Below, in pieces: positions 17,114-26,480 of a stretch of 64,000 nucleotides of DNA (its first letter is position 1; the number at the start of each line of letters is the position of its first letter). This stretch comes from Rhodoferax lacus (GTDB lineage: Bacteria; Pseudomonadota; Gammaproteobacteria; Burkholderiales; Burkholderiaceae_C), in assembly GCF_003415675.1 (NCBI RefSeq), contig NZ_QFZK01000006.1:62001-126000 (forward strand), written 5' to 3'. Under the pieces are notes generated by a model. That model saw only the letters and a list, made by a program, of their open reading frames with translations. It was not told the origin of the DNA and did no database searches. The position numbers and the translations under genes were made by a program.

Positions 17114-18532
17114 TCATATCTTTTCGTCGCGCAGCCAGTACCACTTGTACAAAAAGAACTGCCCAAAGCGGCGAAACGGCGCAAAGGCTTCGGCGCTCAC
17201 CACGTTGAAAAGATTGGGGTACTGCAGCGGCGTGTTGTAGATGGGCAGCTGGAAGACCTCCTGCCCCGCGTCCTTGCCGGCCACGCGCTCGGCCAGGCGC
17301 TTGCCGGCCCAGGTGGAGAAGGACACGCCGTTGCCGCCATAGCCCACGGCGTACCACACGGTTTGCTTCGGGTCGGGGCGGGCGATGCGCGGCATCATGT
17401 CGTGGCTCACGTCCACCCAGCCCCACCACGAGTAGTCAATCTGTATGCCCGCCAGCGGCGGGAACTTGCGCGCGATGGCATCCGTCAACAGCTTGAGGTG
17501 GGCCGGGTCCTGCGCGTCGGCGCCGGTGATGGAACTGCGGCTGCCCAGTTGCAGGCGCTTGTCGGGCAGCAGGCGGTAGTAAAAGCGAAGGGTGCGGGTG
17601 TCGGTCAGAAAGGTCTGCGAGACAAAATTGGTGGCGGCCAGCTCGGCATCGGTCAGCGGGCGGGTCACCACCGAGTTCGACAGGATGGGCAGCAGCTTGT
17701 TGTGCGTGTGCGGGCTCAAGCGCTGGCCGGTGTAGCCGCCGGTGCACACGGCCACGCGCCGCGCGCGCACCGTGCCGGTGGGCGTGTGCAGGGTGTGGAT
17801 GCCGTCGGCACCGGTCTCCCAGCCCTGCACCGGGCTGGCAGGGTGCAGGCGCACACCCAGGGCGCGGGCCCGGCGGATCAGGCCGAAGGTGAACTTGAGT
17901 GGGTGTATGCCCACGCCTTCGTGTTCGTACAGGGCGCCCAGGTGCTCGCGCTCGTCGCAGTAGCGGCTGCGCACTTCTTCGGGCGTGAGCAGGCGGGTGT
18001 CGTAGCCAAAGATGTCGCGCCGCACGCGGGCCTCGTTCTTCAGGTACTCCAGCTTCTTGGGGCGGTGGGCCAGATACAGGTGGCCGCCATCAAAGGCGTC
18101 GCAGTCAATGTCCTGGGTGAGCGCCTTGAAGTTCTCAAAGCCGGTGCGGATTTCGGTGTCCATTTTCTTGGCCACATCCAGGCCCCAGCGCCCTATCCAC
18201 TGAGAGCGGGTCAGGCGCCCGCTGGCGTTCTGGCCTTGGCCGCCGCTGCGGCTGGAGCAACCCCAGGCGGCGCGGTTGGCCTCCAGCACCACGGCCTGTA
18301 TGCCGTGCTCTTGCGCCAGGTAGAGCGCAGTCGACATGCCAGTGGAGCCCGCACCTATGACCACCACATCGGCCACGCTGTCACCCAGCAGCGGGCCGTC
18401 GTCTTCCGGCGGCTCACCGGCAGTGGCCACCCAGTAGCTGGGGGCGTAGTGGCTGCCGGTGCCGGGGTCCGGGGCCAGCAGCGGGTCGTAGATCGGGTTG
18501 TAGGCCTGGCTTGCTGGGGTAGCCATGCTCAT
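17114..18532 (-). CDS. FAD-dependent amine/amino-acid oxidoreductase (DAO family)
   Basis: 472 residues. The start at 18532 overlaps the stop of the NTF2-like gene (ATGA), so translation is coupled. After about 50 leading residues comes the FAD-binding motif VVVIGAGSTGMSTALYLAQEHG, then SSRSGGQGQNASGRL, typical of PuuB/OrdL-type DAO-fold oxidases. The C-terminal FAD contact is YAVGYGGNGVSFSTWAGKRLAE. Such enzymes oxidise amines such as gamma-glutamylputrescine or N-methyl amino acids. It is divergent from tauABC-like transporter genes, which may import the substrate. Confidence 0.83.
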   Translation of the reverse strand: MSMATPASQAYNPIYDPLLAPDPGTGSHYAPSYWVATAGEPPEDDGPLLGDSVADVVVIGAGSTGMSTALYLAQEHGIQAVVLEANRAAWGCSSRSGGQGQNASGRLTRSQWIGRWGLDVAKKMDTEIRTGFENFKALTQDIDCDAFDGGHLYLAHRPKKLEYLKNEARVRRDIFGYDTRLLTPEEVRSRYCDEREHLGALYEHEGVGIHPLKFTFGLIRRARALGVRLHPASPVQGWETGADGIHTLHTPTGTVRARRVAVCTGGYTGQRLSPHTHNKLLPILSNSVVTRPLTDAELAATNFVSQTFLTDTRTLRFYYRLLPDKRLQLGSRSSITGADAQDPAHLKLLTDAIARKFPPLAGIQIDYSWWGWVDVSHDMMPRIARPDPKQTVWYAVGYGGNGVSFSTWAGKRLAERVAGKDAGQEVFQLPIYNTPLQYPNLFNVVSAEAFAPFRRFGQFFLYKWYWLRDEKI

Positions 18533-18972
18533 GCCTTTGCCGCTGCGTTGGCGGGCAGGACGGCAGGCAGGTTGGGCCGGGCCTTGCGGAACACCTTCTT
18601 GCTGAGGATCTTGCCATTCTGGAAGGCGAAAATGTCGACGCCATCGCTCTCGATGCGGCTGCCGTCCGCGGCTGTGCCCACAAAGGTCCATTGCGAGACG
18701 CCAAAGTCGCCCTGCACAACATGCTGGCCGTGCAGCCACTGCGCATCGGGCACGGCAGCCCAGGCGGCGGCAAAGGCGTGGCGCACGGCCTCCAGGCCCA
18801 CATGGCGGGTGCCAAAGGCTTCGGGCCCGGCGGCGGTTTCAAACACGCAGTCGTCTGCCATGAAGGACATCAGCGCCTCCACATCATGCTGGTTCCAGGC
18901 CAGGCTGAAGGCGGCCAGGGTGGCCTCGGTGACCGGTGGGTGTGCGTTCGTCAAGTCGGGGCTCCAGTGCAT
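18529..18972 (-). CDS. NTF2/SnoaL-like protein
   Basis: 147 residues with a cone-shaped NTF2-like fold signature: LAAFSLAWNQHDVEALMSFMADDCVFET, then RHVGLEAVRHAFAAAW, then GVDIFAFQNGKILSKKVF. The family includes isomerases, dehydratases and binding proteins of secondary pathways. It is translationally coupled to the FAD oxidoreductase by an ATGA overlap, so both probably serve one catabolic step. The exact role is unknown. Confidence 0.8.
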   Translation of the reverse strand: MHWSPDLTNAHPPVTEATLAAFSLAWNQHDVEALMSFMADDCVFETAAGPEAFGTRHVGLEAVRHAFAAAWAAVPDAQWLHGQHVVQGDFGVSQWTFVGTAADGSRIESDGVDIFAFQNGKILSKKVFRKARPNLPAVLPANAAAKA

Positions 18973-19180
18973 GGCAAAGGAGCCAAGACTAGGGCGCAGG
19001 GCCGGGCTGCGGTAGAGCCAGAGCGGCGTGTTCTATGCAGCCAGGGCGCTCACTTTGGGGCGCCCACAGGCGCCCGCAACACGCTGCGCCAAGGCAGTAC
19101 CATTTCGGTGCACACTTGGAACTTTGGCTCTGCCCGCAGACACAGGCGCGCAGCCCTTCAATTCGCATCGGAAAAAATAC

Positions 19181-20194
19181 ATGACAGCCTTCAAGACCCA
19201 CTCCCTTTTTCGCTGCATGTTTCTGGCTCTGGCCAGCCTGGCCCTGGCCGCCAACGTGTTTGCCCAGACCCGGGAAGTCACCTTTGCCCACCAGGACATG
19301 CTGGTGCCGCTGCGCACGGTGATGGAGTCGGGTGAACTGGAAAAGGCCACCGGCTACAAAATCCACTGGCGCATGTTTGGTGGTGGCGGTGACGTGATAC
19401 GCGCCATGGCCTCGGGCGATGTGCAGATTGGCGAGGCGGGCTCCAGCCCCTTTGCCGCAGCGGTCAGCCAGGGGCAAAACCTCAACCTGTTCTGGATACT
19501 CGACGACATTGCCGATGCCGAGGCGCTGGTGGCCCGCAATGGCAGCGGCATTGCCAGCGTGAAAGACCTCAAGGGCAAGAAGGTGGCCACGCCCTTTGTG
19601 TCCACCGCGCACTACCAGCTGATGGTGGACCTCAAGCTCGAAGGCGTGGATGCCAAGGGTGTGAACGTGCTCAACATGCGCCCGCCCGAGATTGCCGCAG
19701 CCTGGGAGCGCGGTGACATCGACGCCGCCTTCATCTGGGACCCGGTGCTCAGCCGCATCAAGGCCAACGGCAAGACGATTGCCAGCTCGGGCAGCATCGG
19801 CAAAAAGGGCTACCCCACCTTTGATGGCCTGGTGGTGGATGCCAAGTGGGCCCGTGACAACGAGGGCTTCATGGTGGCGCTGGTGAAGGCCCTGGCCCGT
19901 GCCGATGAGGACTACCGCAGCAACGCCGCCCGGTGGACCGTGGACTCTCCCCAGGTCAAGGCCGTAGCCAAGTGGACCAAGGCCGATGCCAGGGACGTGC
20001 CTGCGGCCATGGCCTTGTATAAATTCCCGACGATGCAGGAACAGCTCTCGGCTGCGTGGCTGGGCGGTGGCGCGGCCAAGGCCCTGGCCGACACGGCAGT
20101 GTTTCTGAAGGAGCAGGGCCGCGTGCAGGAGCTCAAGCCCAGCTACGGCGCCTATGTGAACCCCACCTACGTGCAGAAGGCGCTGGGCAAATAA
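19181..20194 (+). CDS. tauA: Taurine/sulfonate-type ABC transporter substrate-binding protein
   Basis: 337 residues starting at [20 protein letters not shown], with a signal peptide ending near ANVFAQ. It is the periplasmic binding protein of a TauA/SsuA-type ABC importer: [43 protein letters not shown] and [14 protein letters not shown] are typical. It heads a tauABC-like set but no tauD dioxygenase is adjacent, so the substrate may be an amine or sulfonate linked to the divergent FAD oxidoreductase. The 208-base gap to the divergent gene must hold both promoters. Confidence 0.85.
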   Translation: MTAFKTHSLFRCMFLALASLALAANVFAQTREVTFAHQDMLVPLRTVMESGELEKATGYKIHWRMFGGGGDVIRAMASGDVQIGEAGSSPFAAAVSQGQNLNLFWILDDIADAEALVARNGSGIASVKDLKGKKVATPFVSTAHYQLMVDLKLEGVDAKGVNVLNMRPPEIAAAWERGDIDAAFIWDPVLSRIKANGKTIASSGSIGKKGYPTFDGLVVDAKWARDNEGFMVALVKALARADEDYRSNAARWTVDSPQVKAVAKWTKADARDVPAAMALYKFPTMQEQLSAAWLGGGAAKALADTAVFLKEQGRVQELKPSYGAYVNPTYVQKALGK

Positions 20195-20217
20195 GGCGGA
20201 GCGGCGAGGAGGGCGGC

Positions 20218-21006
20218 ATGCCAACACTGGAAATACACGACCTGTCGGTGAACTACGCCACCCGGGGCGGCACGCTGCAGGCGCTGGCACAGGTCAACCT
20301 GACCCTGCAAGGCGGCGACTTTGTCGTGGCCCTGGGCGCCTCGGGCTGCGGCAAGACCACGCTGCTCAATTGCATGGCAGGCTTTTTACCACCGACTGAG
20401 GGGCAGATCGTGCTGGACGGCCAGCCCGTGACCGGGCCGGGTGCCGAGCGCGGCGTGGTGTTCCAGCAGCATGCGCTGATGCCCTGGCTTACTGTGCGCG
20501 ACAACGTGGCCCTGGGCCTGCGCATGCAGGGCGTGGGCAAGCGCGAACGCGAACGCATCGCTCTGGAGCGGCTGCGGCAAGTGGGGCTGGAAGCCTTTGC
20601 AGACCACGCCGTGTATGAGCTCTCAGGCGGCATGCAGCAGCGCGTGGGCATTGCGCGTGCGCTGGCCTGTGACCCGGCTGTCCTGCTGATGGACGAACCC
20701 ATGGGCGCGCTGGACGCCTTCACGCGCGAGCAGGTGCAGGAAATTTTGCTGCGCGTCTGGGAGCAGTCGCGCAAGATGGTGTTCTTCATCACCCACTCGG
20801 TGGAAGAGGCGTTGTTTCTGGCCACGCGCCTGGTGGTGATGAGCCCCAGCCCCGGGCGCATCACCCATGTGTTGGACGACTTGCCGTTCTCGCGCCAGTT
20901 CCTGGCGCATGGCGACGCGCGGCGCGTGAAGTCCGAACCCGGCTTCATCCGTATGCGCGAAGAGGTGCTGGCACTGGTCCACCACCGGGAGGCCGCGCAT
21001 GCGTGA
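20218..21006 (+). CDS. tauB: Taurine/sulfonate-type ABC transporter ATPase
   Basis: 262-residue cytoplasmic ABC ATPase. Walker A is GASGCGKTT, the signature is [15 protein letters not shown], Walker B is [12 protein letters not shown], and the switch histidine is in [12 protein letters not shown]. This is typical of TauB/SsuB. It begins 23 bases after the binding-protein gene and its stop overlaps the permease start by eight bases, so the three genes are one operon. Confidence 0.9.
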   Translation: MPTLEIHDLSVNYATRGGTLQALAQVNLTLQGGDFVVALGASGCGKTTLLNCMAGFLPPTEGQIVLDGQPVTGPGAERGVVFQQHALMPWLTVRDNVALGLRMQGVGKRERERIALERLRQVGLEAFADHAVYELSGGMQQRVGIARALACDPAVLLMDEPMGALDAFTREQVQEILLRVWEQSRKMVFFITHSVEEALFLATRLVVMSPSPGRITHVLDDLPFSRQFLAHGDARRVKSEPGFIRMREEVLALVHHREAAHA

Positions 21007-21811
21007 GGCCGCGCCACAAAAGACCAGCCGCTTCAAGGTGCAGGGCGAAGGCAGCAGTGCAGCCATCAGCGTGGTCACTGTTTGCGTGCTGCTGGCGCTG
21101 TGGTTTGGGGTGACGCAGCTGGGCCTGGTCAAGCCACTGTTTTTGCCATCGCCGCAGGCGGTGTTGCTGCAGTTCCAGGAATACCTCACGGGTGCGGCCA
21201 ATGATAGGCCGCTATGGCAGCACCTGCTGGCCAGCGTGCTGCGCGTCAGCGTGGCCTTCGTGCTGGCCTTGCTGTTGGCCGTGCCGGTGGGGCTTGCCAT
21301 GGGCATGTCGCGGGTGGTGCGCGGTATCTGCGATCCGCTGCTGGAGTTCTACCGCCCGCTGCCGCCGCTGGCCTATCTGCCGCTCATCATCATCTGGTGC
21401 GGCATTGACGAGGTGCCCAAGGTGCTGCTGATTTTCTTGAGCTGCTTTGCCCCGCTGGCGCTGGCCGCACGCGCCGGTGTGCGCAGCGCCTCGCAGGAGC
21501 AGATGCAGGCCGCCTGGTCCATGGGTGCGGGCCCGTTGCAGGTGATACGCCATGTGGTGCTGCCCGCAGCGCTGCCCGAGATTCTGGTGGGCATGCGCAT
21601 TGCCATCGGCTTTGGCTGGACCACGCTGGTGGCCGCAGAGATGGTGGCCGCCAACGTGGGCCTGGGTCAGATGGTGCTCAACGCCTCCAACTTCTTGCGC
21701 ACCGACATTGTGGTGATGGGCATCCTGGTTATTGGTGCGGTGGCTTGGCTGTTTGACTGGCTGATGCGCCGCCTGGAACGCCGGCTGGTGCCTTGGAAGG
21801 GGCGCATGTAG
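20999..21811 (+). CDS. tauC: Taurine/sulfonate-type ABC transporter permease
   Basis: 270-residue inner-membrane permease with about six helices and a BPD_transp_1 domain. The EAA loop, which contacts the ATPase, is represented by [21 protein letters not shown]. The N-terminal segment before the first helix is short and basic. The start overlaps the end of tauB. The last 83 bases overlap a small opposing gene at 21729-22109. Confidence 0.88.
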   Translation: MREAAPQKTSRFKVQGEGSSAAISVVTVCVLLALWFGVTQLGLVKPLFLPSPQAVLLQFQEYLTGAANDRPLWQHLLASVLRVSVAFVLALLLAVPVGLAMGMSRVVRGICDPLLEFYRPLPPLAYLPLIIIWCGIDEVPKVLLIFLSCFAPLALAARAGVRSASQEQMQAAWSMGAGPLQVIRHVVLPAALPEILVGMRIAIGFGWTTLVAAEMVAANVGLGQMVLNASNFLRTDIVVMGILVIGAVAWLFDWLMRRLERRLVPWKGRM

Positions 21812-22109
21812 GCAGCCAGTGGCCCCCCTGCAGTTGCAGCCGGTAGTGCGCACTGGTCTTACTGCACAGGGGTTTGCCATGCTGTGTGCCCTGTTGCACT
21901 GCCCCCGGGTTGGACGCGGGCGGTGTAGCGGGCCCGCCAAGCGGCGCAGGGCTTGTAGCGACGGCATCTGGCGGCTCGGCCACGGGCCTGGCCAGCAACG
22001 GTGCCGGTGTGAGCTGAATGCCTGCCTCCGGGCTTGCCGCCTGGGCCGGCAACAGTAAGCCCAGCGCAGTTGTCAGCACCAGCAGGTCTGCCTTGATGTT
22101 TCCGTTCAC
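21729..22109 (-). CDS. Small exported Ala/Pro-rich protein
   Basis: 126 residues with a GTG start and an AGGGAG Shine-Dalgarno-like sequence upstream. A signal peptide (MNGNIKADLLVLTTALGLLLPAQAA) is followed by a low-complexity Pro/Ala/Gly sequence with two cysteines. No domain was recognised. Its 3' end overlaps the tauC gene on the other strand by 83 bases, which weakens the case, but the signal peptide and ribosome site favour a real gene. Confidence 0.45.
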   Translation of the reverse strand: MNGNIKADLLVLTTALGLLLPAQAASPEAGIQLTPAPLLARPVAEPPDAVATSPAPLGGPATPPASNPGAVQQGTQHGKPLCSKTSAHYRLQLQGGHWLPTCAPSKAPAGVPGGASASQTAKPPHQ

Positions 22110-22145
22110 GTGAAGCTTCTCCCTGGTTCGGTGGTGGTATGGCGC

Positions 22146-23336
22146 TCAGTCTTTGGGTGCCGGCACAAAGCCGTACAGGCGCTCGGGCGCCAGGCGCTTG
22201 AGCATGGACTTGTCATCTACCACACCCACAATGGCGTGCTCCTTGTCACCGCTGTCCAGGCGCACCGTCTTTTGCACCGGATGGCCGGCCGCATCGGTGA
22301 TGGCCGCCACGATGGGCGCCTTGGCACTGGCGGTGCGCTGCACCACCACCGCCAGCTCGCCCGAGGCCAGCTTCACAAAGTCGCCCGGCGGGTACAGGCC
22401 AAACTGCTTGACCACCGAGGTGGACAGGGGGCCACCCGCGTCTTCTGCATACAGCTGGCGCACGGCCTGCTGCGGCGATAACGCTGCACGCAGCGCACGC
22501 GGGCTGATCTTGGCCATGAACACATCGGCCACACGCAGGGCCACGGCCATTTCGCTGATGGTTTTCTGGCCCTTGGGGTAGCCGCTGCCATCGCTGCGCT
22601 CATGGTGCTGTTCGATGGCACCCAGCCACTCTTCGTCTTTCACGCCGGCCTGGCGCAGCAGGTCAGCGGCGGCGGCGGGGTGCAGGCCTATTTTTTCGCG
22701 CTGCTTGTCTTTCACGGGCACGTCCTGTCCGGCCATCTGGCCTTGCAGCTCCATGATGGACAGGTTCATGGTGAGTGCTGCCTTGGCCAGGCACAGCATG
22801 CGTTCTGCGGGCCACTGCAGCTGGCGCGCCATCAGCACACACAGCACGGCCGCGTGCACGCTGTGCGTGTAGCCATACCAGTAATGCTGGGCGTTTTCCT
22901 GGCGCACGCAGCGGTACAGGGCAATGTCCGGATGGGTGTCGAGCAGGCGGATGAGGTGCAGCGCAAATTGCTCCACCCTGGCCGGGAAATCCGGCCCGGC
23001 CACATCGGCCAGCAGGGCCTGCAAATCGGCCCCGGTCTTGTCCCAGGCCTGCAATAGGCCGAAGGGCCGCACGGGCTGGGCTACCGCGGAGCTTTCAGCA
23101 GCGCGCGCGGATTCACGGACCTCTTCCGCATCCACAAAAGCACCGCGCTCCAGCACCTGGTCGAGCTGGTGTTCGGTTTGCACCACGTGGCCTTTGGACA
23201 GCAGCAGTTTGCCGTCCTCGTCCCGCACGTTCCAGGGCAGGGGTTTGCCGAGTTCAACTTTCGAGCGGGGTAGGCGCAATACTTTCAATGTGGCATTCCC
23301 TGTGGTGGTTTTTTGGCTTGTGCTTGTTTGTATCAC
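22146..23336 (-). CDS. HD-GYP-like protein with degenerate HD motif
   Basis: 396 residues from a GTG start. An N-terminal domain (about 15-75, LRLPRSKVELGKPLPWNVRD) is followed by an HD-GYP domain (about 120-300). The GYP signature HHERSDGSGYPKG is intact, but the position of the HD dyad (normally AALLHDIGK) reads AALTMNLSIMELQ, so the metal-binding His-Asp pair is replaced by Met-Asn. Active HD-GYP enzymes hydrolyse c-di-GMP; this one is probably inactive or a binding protein. It is divergent from a GGDEF-EAL gene. Confidence 0.75.
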   Translation of the reverse strand: MIQTSTSQKTTTGNATLKVLRLPRSKVELGKPLPWNVRDEDGKLLLSKGHVVQTEHQLDQVLERGAFVDAEEVRESARAAESSAVAQPVRPFGLLQAWDKTGADLQALLADVAGPDFPARVEQFALHLIRLLDTHPDIALYRCVRQENAQHYWYGYTHSVHAAVLCVLMARQLQWPAERMLCLAKAALTMNLSIMELQGQMAGQDVPVKDKQREKIGLHPAAAADLLRQAGVKDEEWLGAIEQHHERSDGSGYPKGQKTISEMAVALRVADVFMAKISPRALRAALSPQQAVRQLYAEDAGGPLSTSVVKQFGLYPPGDFVKLASGELAVVVQRTASAKAPIVAAITDAAGHPVQKTVRLDSGDKEHAIVGVVDDKSMLKRLAPERLYGFVPAPKD

Positions 23337-23424
23337 CCGCAGCGGGTGGTTTGCGCACTTTATTTGAAGTTGCCGCTACAGTAGCCCCATCGTTGCGAAA
23401 ATCAAATTGAGACCTTCAAGGTCC

Positions 23425-25767
23425 ATGTGCACTATGCAGAATAAATACATGCCGGGCGGAGATGCAGCCTGGCGCATTGTGGGGCAGTACGCCCTGTTTG
23501 CCTCCTTGTGGATCTGGCTGTCCGACAGCCTGGTGGCCTGGCTGTTCAGCGACGTCCTTACCGCACAACGGGTCAGCATGGGCAAGGGCTGGCTGTTTGT
23601 GGTGGTGACCTCCTGCATGCTGTTTGTGCTGATCAACCGGCTGATCGGAAATTTCATGCAGGCCCAGGCCGCCCTGAGCCACGCCAACAACAAGTTGCAG
23701 GCCACACTCGGCGCCTTGCCGGACCTGATGTTTGAAGTCTCGCTGGATGGCCGTATCCACCAGTACCAGTCCCACCGCAGTGATTTGCTGGCAGCACCTC
23801 CCGAGCTTTTTCTGGGCAAGTGCTTTGCTGACATACTGCCGCCCCAAGCCTCCGCGGTCTGTCAGCAGGCCATGGACGAGGCAGGCCGCAAAGGGTTTTC
23901 TGCCGGCCTGCGCTATGCGCTGGACTTGCCGCAAGGCGAGTGCTGGTTTGACCTGTCGGTGGCCCCCCTGGCCAGCAGCGTGGGAGGGGCGCCGCACTTC
24001 ATTTTCATTGCCCGGGATATCACCGAACGCAAGCGGGCCGAGAAGCAGCTGGAGCTTGCCGGCCTGGTGTTTCAGCATGCGCGGGAGGGCATCATGGTCT
24101 CCGACCCCGACGGCGTGCTGGTGGATGTGAATGAGGCCTTTTGCCGCATTACCGGCTACAGCCGCAGCGAGGTACTGGGCAAGAACGCCCGGCTGCTGAG
24201 CTCGGGCCGCCAGGGCAAGGAGTTTTACCGCCTGATGTGGACCAGCCTGCTGCAGGCGGGCTATTGGAGTGGCGAAGTCTGGAACCGTCGCAAGGACGGC
24301 GAAGAATATGCCGAGCTGCTGACCATCAGCACGGTGCGCAATGACCAGGGCCAGGTGGTACAGCATGTGGCGCTGTTCTCGGACATCACCCCGCTCAAGC
24401 GCTACCAGCTGGAGCTGGAAAGCATTGCCCATTTCGATGCGCTGACAGGCTTGCCCAACCGCCTGCTGCTGTCGGACCGGCTGCAACAGGCCATGGCACA
24501 GGCTGCACGGCGTGGGCAAAAGGTGATGGTGGCCTACCTGGACCTGGACGGCTTCAAGAGCGTCAACGACCAGTATGGCCATGCCGTGGGCGACAGGCTG
24601 TTGGTGGCGCTGGGCCACCGGCTGCAGGACCACCTGCGCGATGGCGATACGCTGGCGCGCCTGGGCGGGGACGAGTTCGTGGCCATCCTGGTAGACCTGG
24701 AAGAGAGCGAGACGGTGCTGCCCCTTATAGCCGGGCTGATTGCCGCCACCGCAGAGCCCTTTCACATTGACGGGCTCACCCTGCGCATTTCGGCCAGCGT
24801 GGGCGTCACCAGCTACCCGCAGTCTGCTGAACTGGATGCCGACCAATTGCTGCGCCAGGCCGATCAGGCCATGTACCAGGCCAAGCTGGCAGGCAAGAAC
24901 CGCTACCACGTGTTCGACACCCAGCGCGACAGCGATATGCGCGGCCACTTCGAGAGCCTGGAGCGCATGCGCCAGGCCTTGTGCCGCAAGGAGTTTGTGC
25001 TGCACTACCAGCCCAAGGTAAACATGCGCAGCGGCCAGTTGATCGGCGTGGAAGCGCTGATTCGCTGGCAGCACCCCGAGCGCGGGCTGATGCCGCCACT
25101 GAGCTTCTTGCCGGCCATTGAAGAGCACCAGCTCTCCATCGACGTGGGCGAGTGGGTGATGGACGCGGCCCTGGCCCAGCAAGGGCGCTGGCGCAGTGTG
25201 GGCCTGCACATTCCCGTCAGTGTGAATGTGGGCGCCCTGCAGTTGCAGCAGCCGGACTTTGTGCAGCGCCTGCAGGCCCTGCTGCAGCGTTACCCGGACC
25301 TGCGGCCGGGCGACCTGCAGTTCGAGATTCTGGAGACCAGCGCCCTGCAGGAGATGCAGCAGGTCACCGCCGTCATCGGCGCCTGCAAGGCCTTGGGCGT
25401 TGACTTCGCACTGGATGACTTTGGCACCGGCTATTCGTCCCTCACCTACCTGCGCCAGCTGCCCGTGCACATCCTGAAAATCGACCAGAGTTTTGTGCGC
25501 GACATGCTGCAAAACACCGAAGACCAGGCCATTCTGCGCGGCGTGCTGGGCCTGGCCCGCTCCTTTGGCCGCGAGGTGATTGCCGAGGGCGTGGAAACCC
25601 AGGCCCATGGTGCACTGCTGCTGCAAATGGGCTGCGAGGCGGCCCAGGGCTATGGCATCGCAAGGCCTATGATTGGCGACGCCATCCCCGACTGGTTGCA
25701 GCGCTGGAATTCCCACCCGCAGTGGCTGGAATCTGTACCCCAAACCCTTCAGGAGTCCCTTGCATGA
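23425..25767 (+). CDS. Membrane PAS-PAS-GGDEF-EAL c-di-GMP protein
   Basis: About 780 residues; ATGs at 23425 and 23434 are both possible starts. Two N-terminal hydrophobic helices (YALFASLWIWLSDSLVAWLF and LFVVVTSCMLFVLI) are followed by two PAS domains, a GGDEF domain with the intact motif LARLGGDEFVAI and an RDGD inhibitory site five residues before it, then an EAL domain (GVEALIRWQHP, LDDFGTGYSS). Both active sites look complete, so it could make or break c-di-GMP. The stop overlaps the start of the next gene (ATGA). Confidence 0.9.
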   Translation: MCTMQNKYMPGGDAAWRIVGQYALFASLWIWLSDSLVAWLFSDVLTAQRVSMGKGWLFVVVTSCMLFVLINRLIGNFMQAQAALSHANNKLQATLGALPDLMFEVSLDGRIHQYQSHRSDLLAAPPELFLGKCFADILPPQASAVCQQAMDEAGRKGFSAGLRYALDLPQGECWFDLSVAPLASSVGGAPHFIFIARDITERKRAEKQLELAGLVFQHAREGIMVSDPDGVLVDVNEAFCRITGYSRSEVLGKNARLLSSGRQGKEFYRLMWTSLLQAGYWSGEVWNRRKDGEEYAELLTISTVRNDQGQVVQHVALFSDITPLKRYQLELESIAHFDALTGLPNRLLLSDRLQQAMAQAARRGQKVMVAYLDLDGFKSVNDQYGHAVGDRLLVALGHRLQDHLRDGDTLARLGGDEFVAILVDLEESETVLPLIAGLIAATAEPFHIDGLTLRISASVGVTSYPQSAELDADQLLRQADQAMYQAKLAGKNRYHVFDTQRDSDMRGHFESLERMRQALCRKEFVLHYQPKVNMRSGQLIGVEALIRWQHPERGLMPPLSFLPAIEEHQLSIDVGEWVMDAALAQQGRWRSVGLHIPVSVNVGALQLQQPDFVQRLQALLQRYPDLRPGDLQFEILETSALQEMQQVTAVIGACKALGVDFALDDFGTGYSSLTYLRQLPVHILKIDQSFVRDMLQNTEDQAILRGVLGLARSFGREVIAEGVETQAHGALLLQMGCEAAQGYGIARPMIGDAIPDWLQRWNSHPQWLESVPQTLQESLA

Positions 25768-26462
25768 ATGCATCCCATGTTTCCATCCCCAGCTACGACG
25801 GCCAGTCCTTCAGCGCTTACCTGTCGCTGCCACCCAAGGGCACGGGCCCCGGCCTGATCCTGATCCAGGAAATCTGGGGCGTGAACGAACACATACGCGC
25901 GGTGGCCGACCAGTACGCCATGGACGGCTATGTGGTGCTGGCACCCGATATCTTCTGGCGCCAGAAGCCCGGTGTGGACCTGCAGTACACCGAGGCCGAC
26001 ACAAAATTCGCCTACCAATACATGACCAACCTGGACGCACCCAACACCGTGCGGGATTTGCAGTCCGCAGCGCAAGCCCTGCGCGAGCGCCCCGAGGTGA
26101 CGGGCAAGATTGCCTCCCTGGGCTTCTGCATGGGCGGGCGCCTGTCGTATGCACTGGCTGCTACGGGCGCGGTGGACGGCGCGGTGTGCTACTACGGCGG
26201 CGGCATCCAGAACAACCTGGAGCAGGCACCTGCCATTCAGGCGCCCATCCTGTTCCACTACGCCGAGCTGGATGACCACATTCCCCCCACGGCTGTGGCC
26301 GCCGTGCAGGCCGCCTTTGCCGGGCGCAGCAACGCACAGTTCCATGTGTACCCCGGCGTGGGCCATGGCTTCAACTGCTGGAGCCGCCCCCTGTACAACC
26401 AGCGCGCTGCTGCATTGGCACGTGGGCGCACGCTGCAGTGGCTGGCGGAAAACCTGGGCTGA
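25764..26462 (+). CDS. Dienelactone hydrolase family protein
   Basis: 232-residue alpha/beta hydrolase. The catalytic triad is visible: Cys in SLGFCMGGRLS, Asp in YAELDDHIPP and His in GVGHGFNCW. QEIWGVNEHIRAVADQYA is the family's oxyanion and substrate region. Dienelactone hydrolases open lactones in chlorocatechol pathways, but no such pathway genes are here and many homologues have other ester substrates. It is translationally coupled to the GGDEF-EAL gene by a start/stop overlap. Confidence 0.85.
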   Translation: MNASHVSIPSYDGQSFSAYLSLPPKGTGPGLILIQEIWGVNEHIRAVADQYAMDGYVVLAPDIFWRQKPGVDLQYTEADTKFAYQYMTNLDAPNTVRDLQSAAQALRERPEVTGKIASLGFCMGGRLSYALAATGAVDGAVCYYGGGIQNNLEQAPAIQAPILFHYAELDDHIPPTAVAAVQAAFAGRSNAQFHVYPGVGHGFNCWSRPLYNQRAAALARGRTLQWLAENLG

Positions 26463-26480
26463 GTCCAGCGCCTTTGCAGC

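Noticed and set aside
17054..19015. 653-codon frame antisense to the FAD oxidoreductase and NTF2 genes
   Set aside because: It spans two real genes on the opposite strand, and its product is low-complexity Ala/Gly/His.
23416..25773. 785-codon frame antisense to the GGDEF-EAL gene
   Set aside because: Same codon-bias shadow effect; no recognisable domain.
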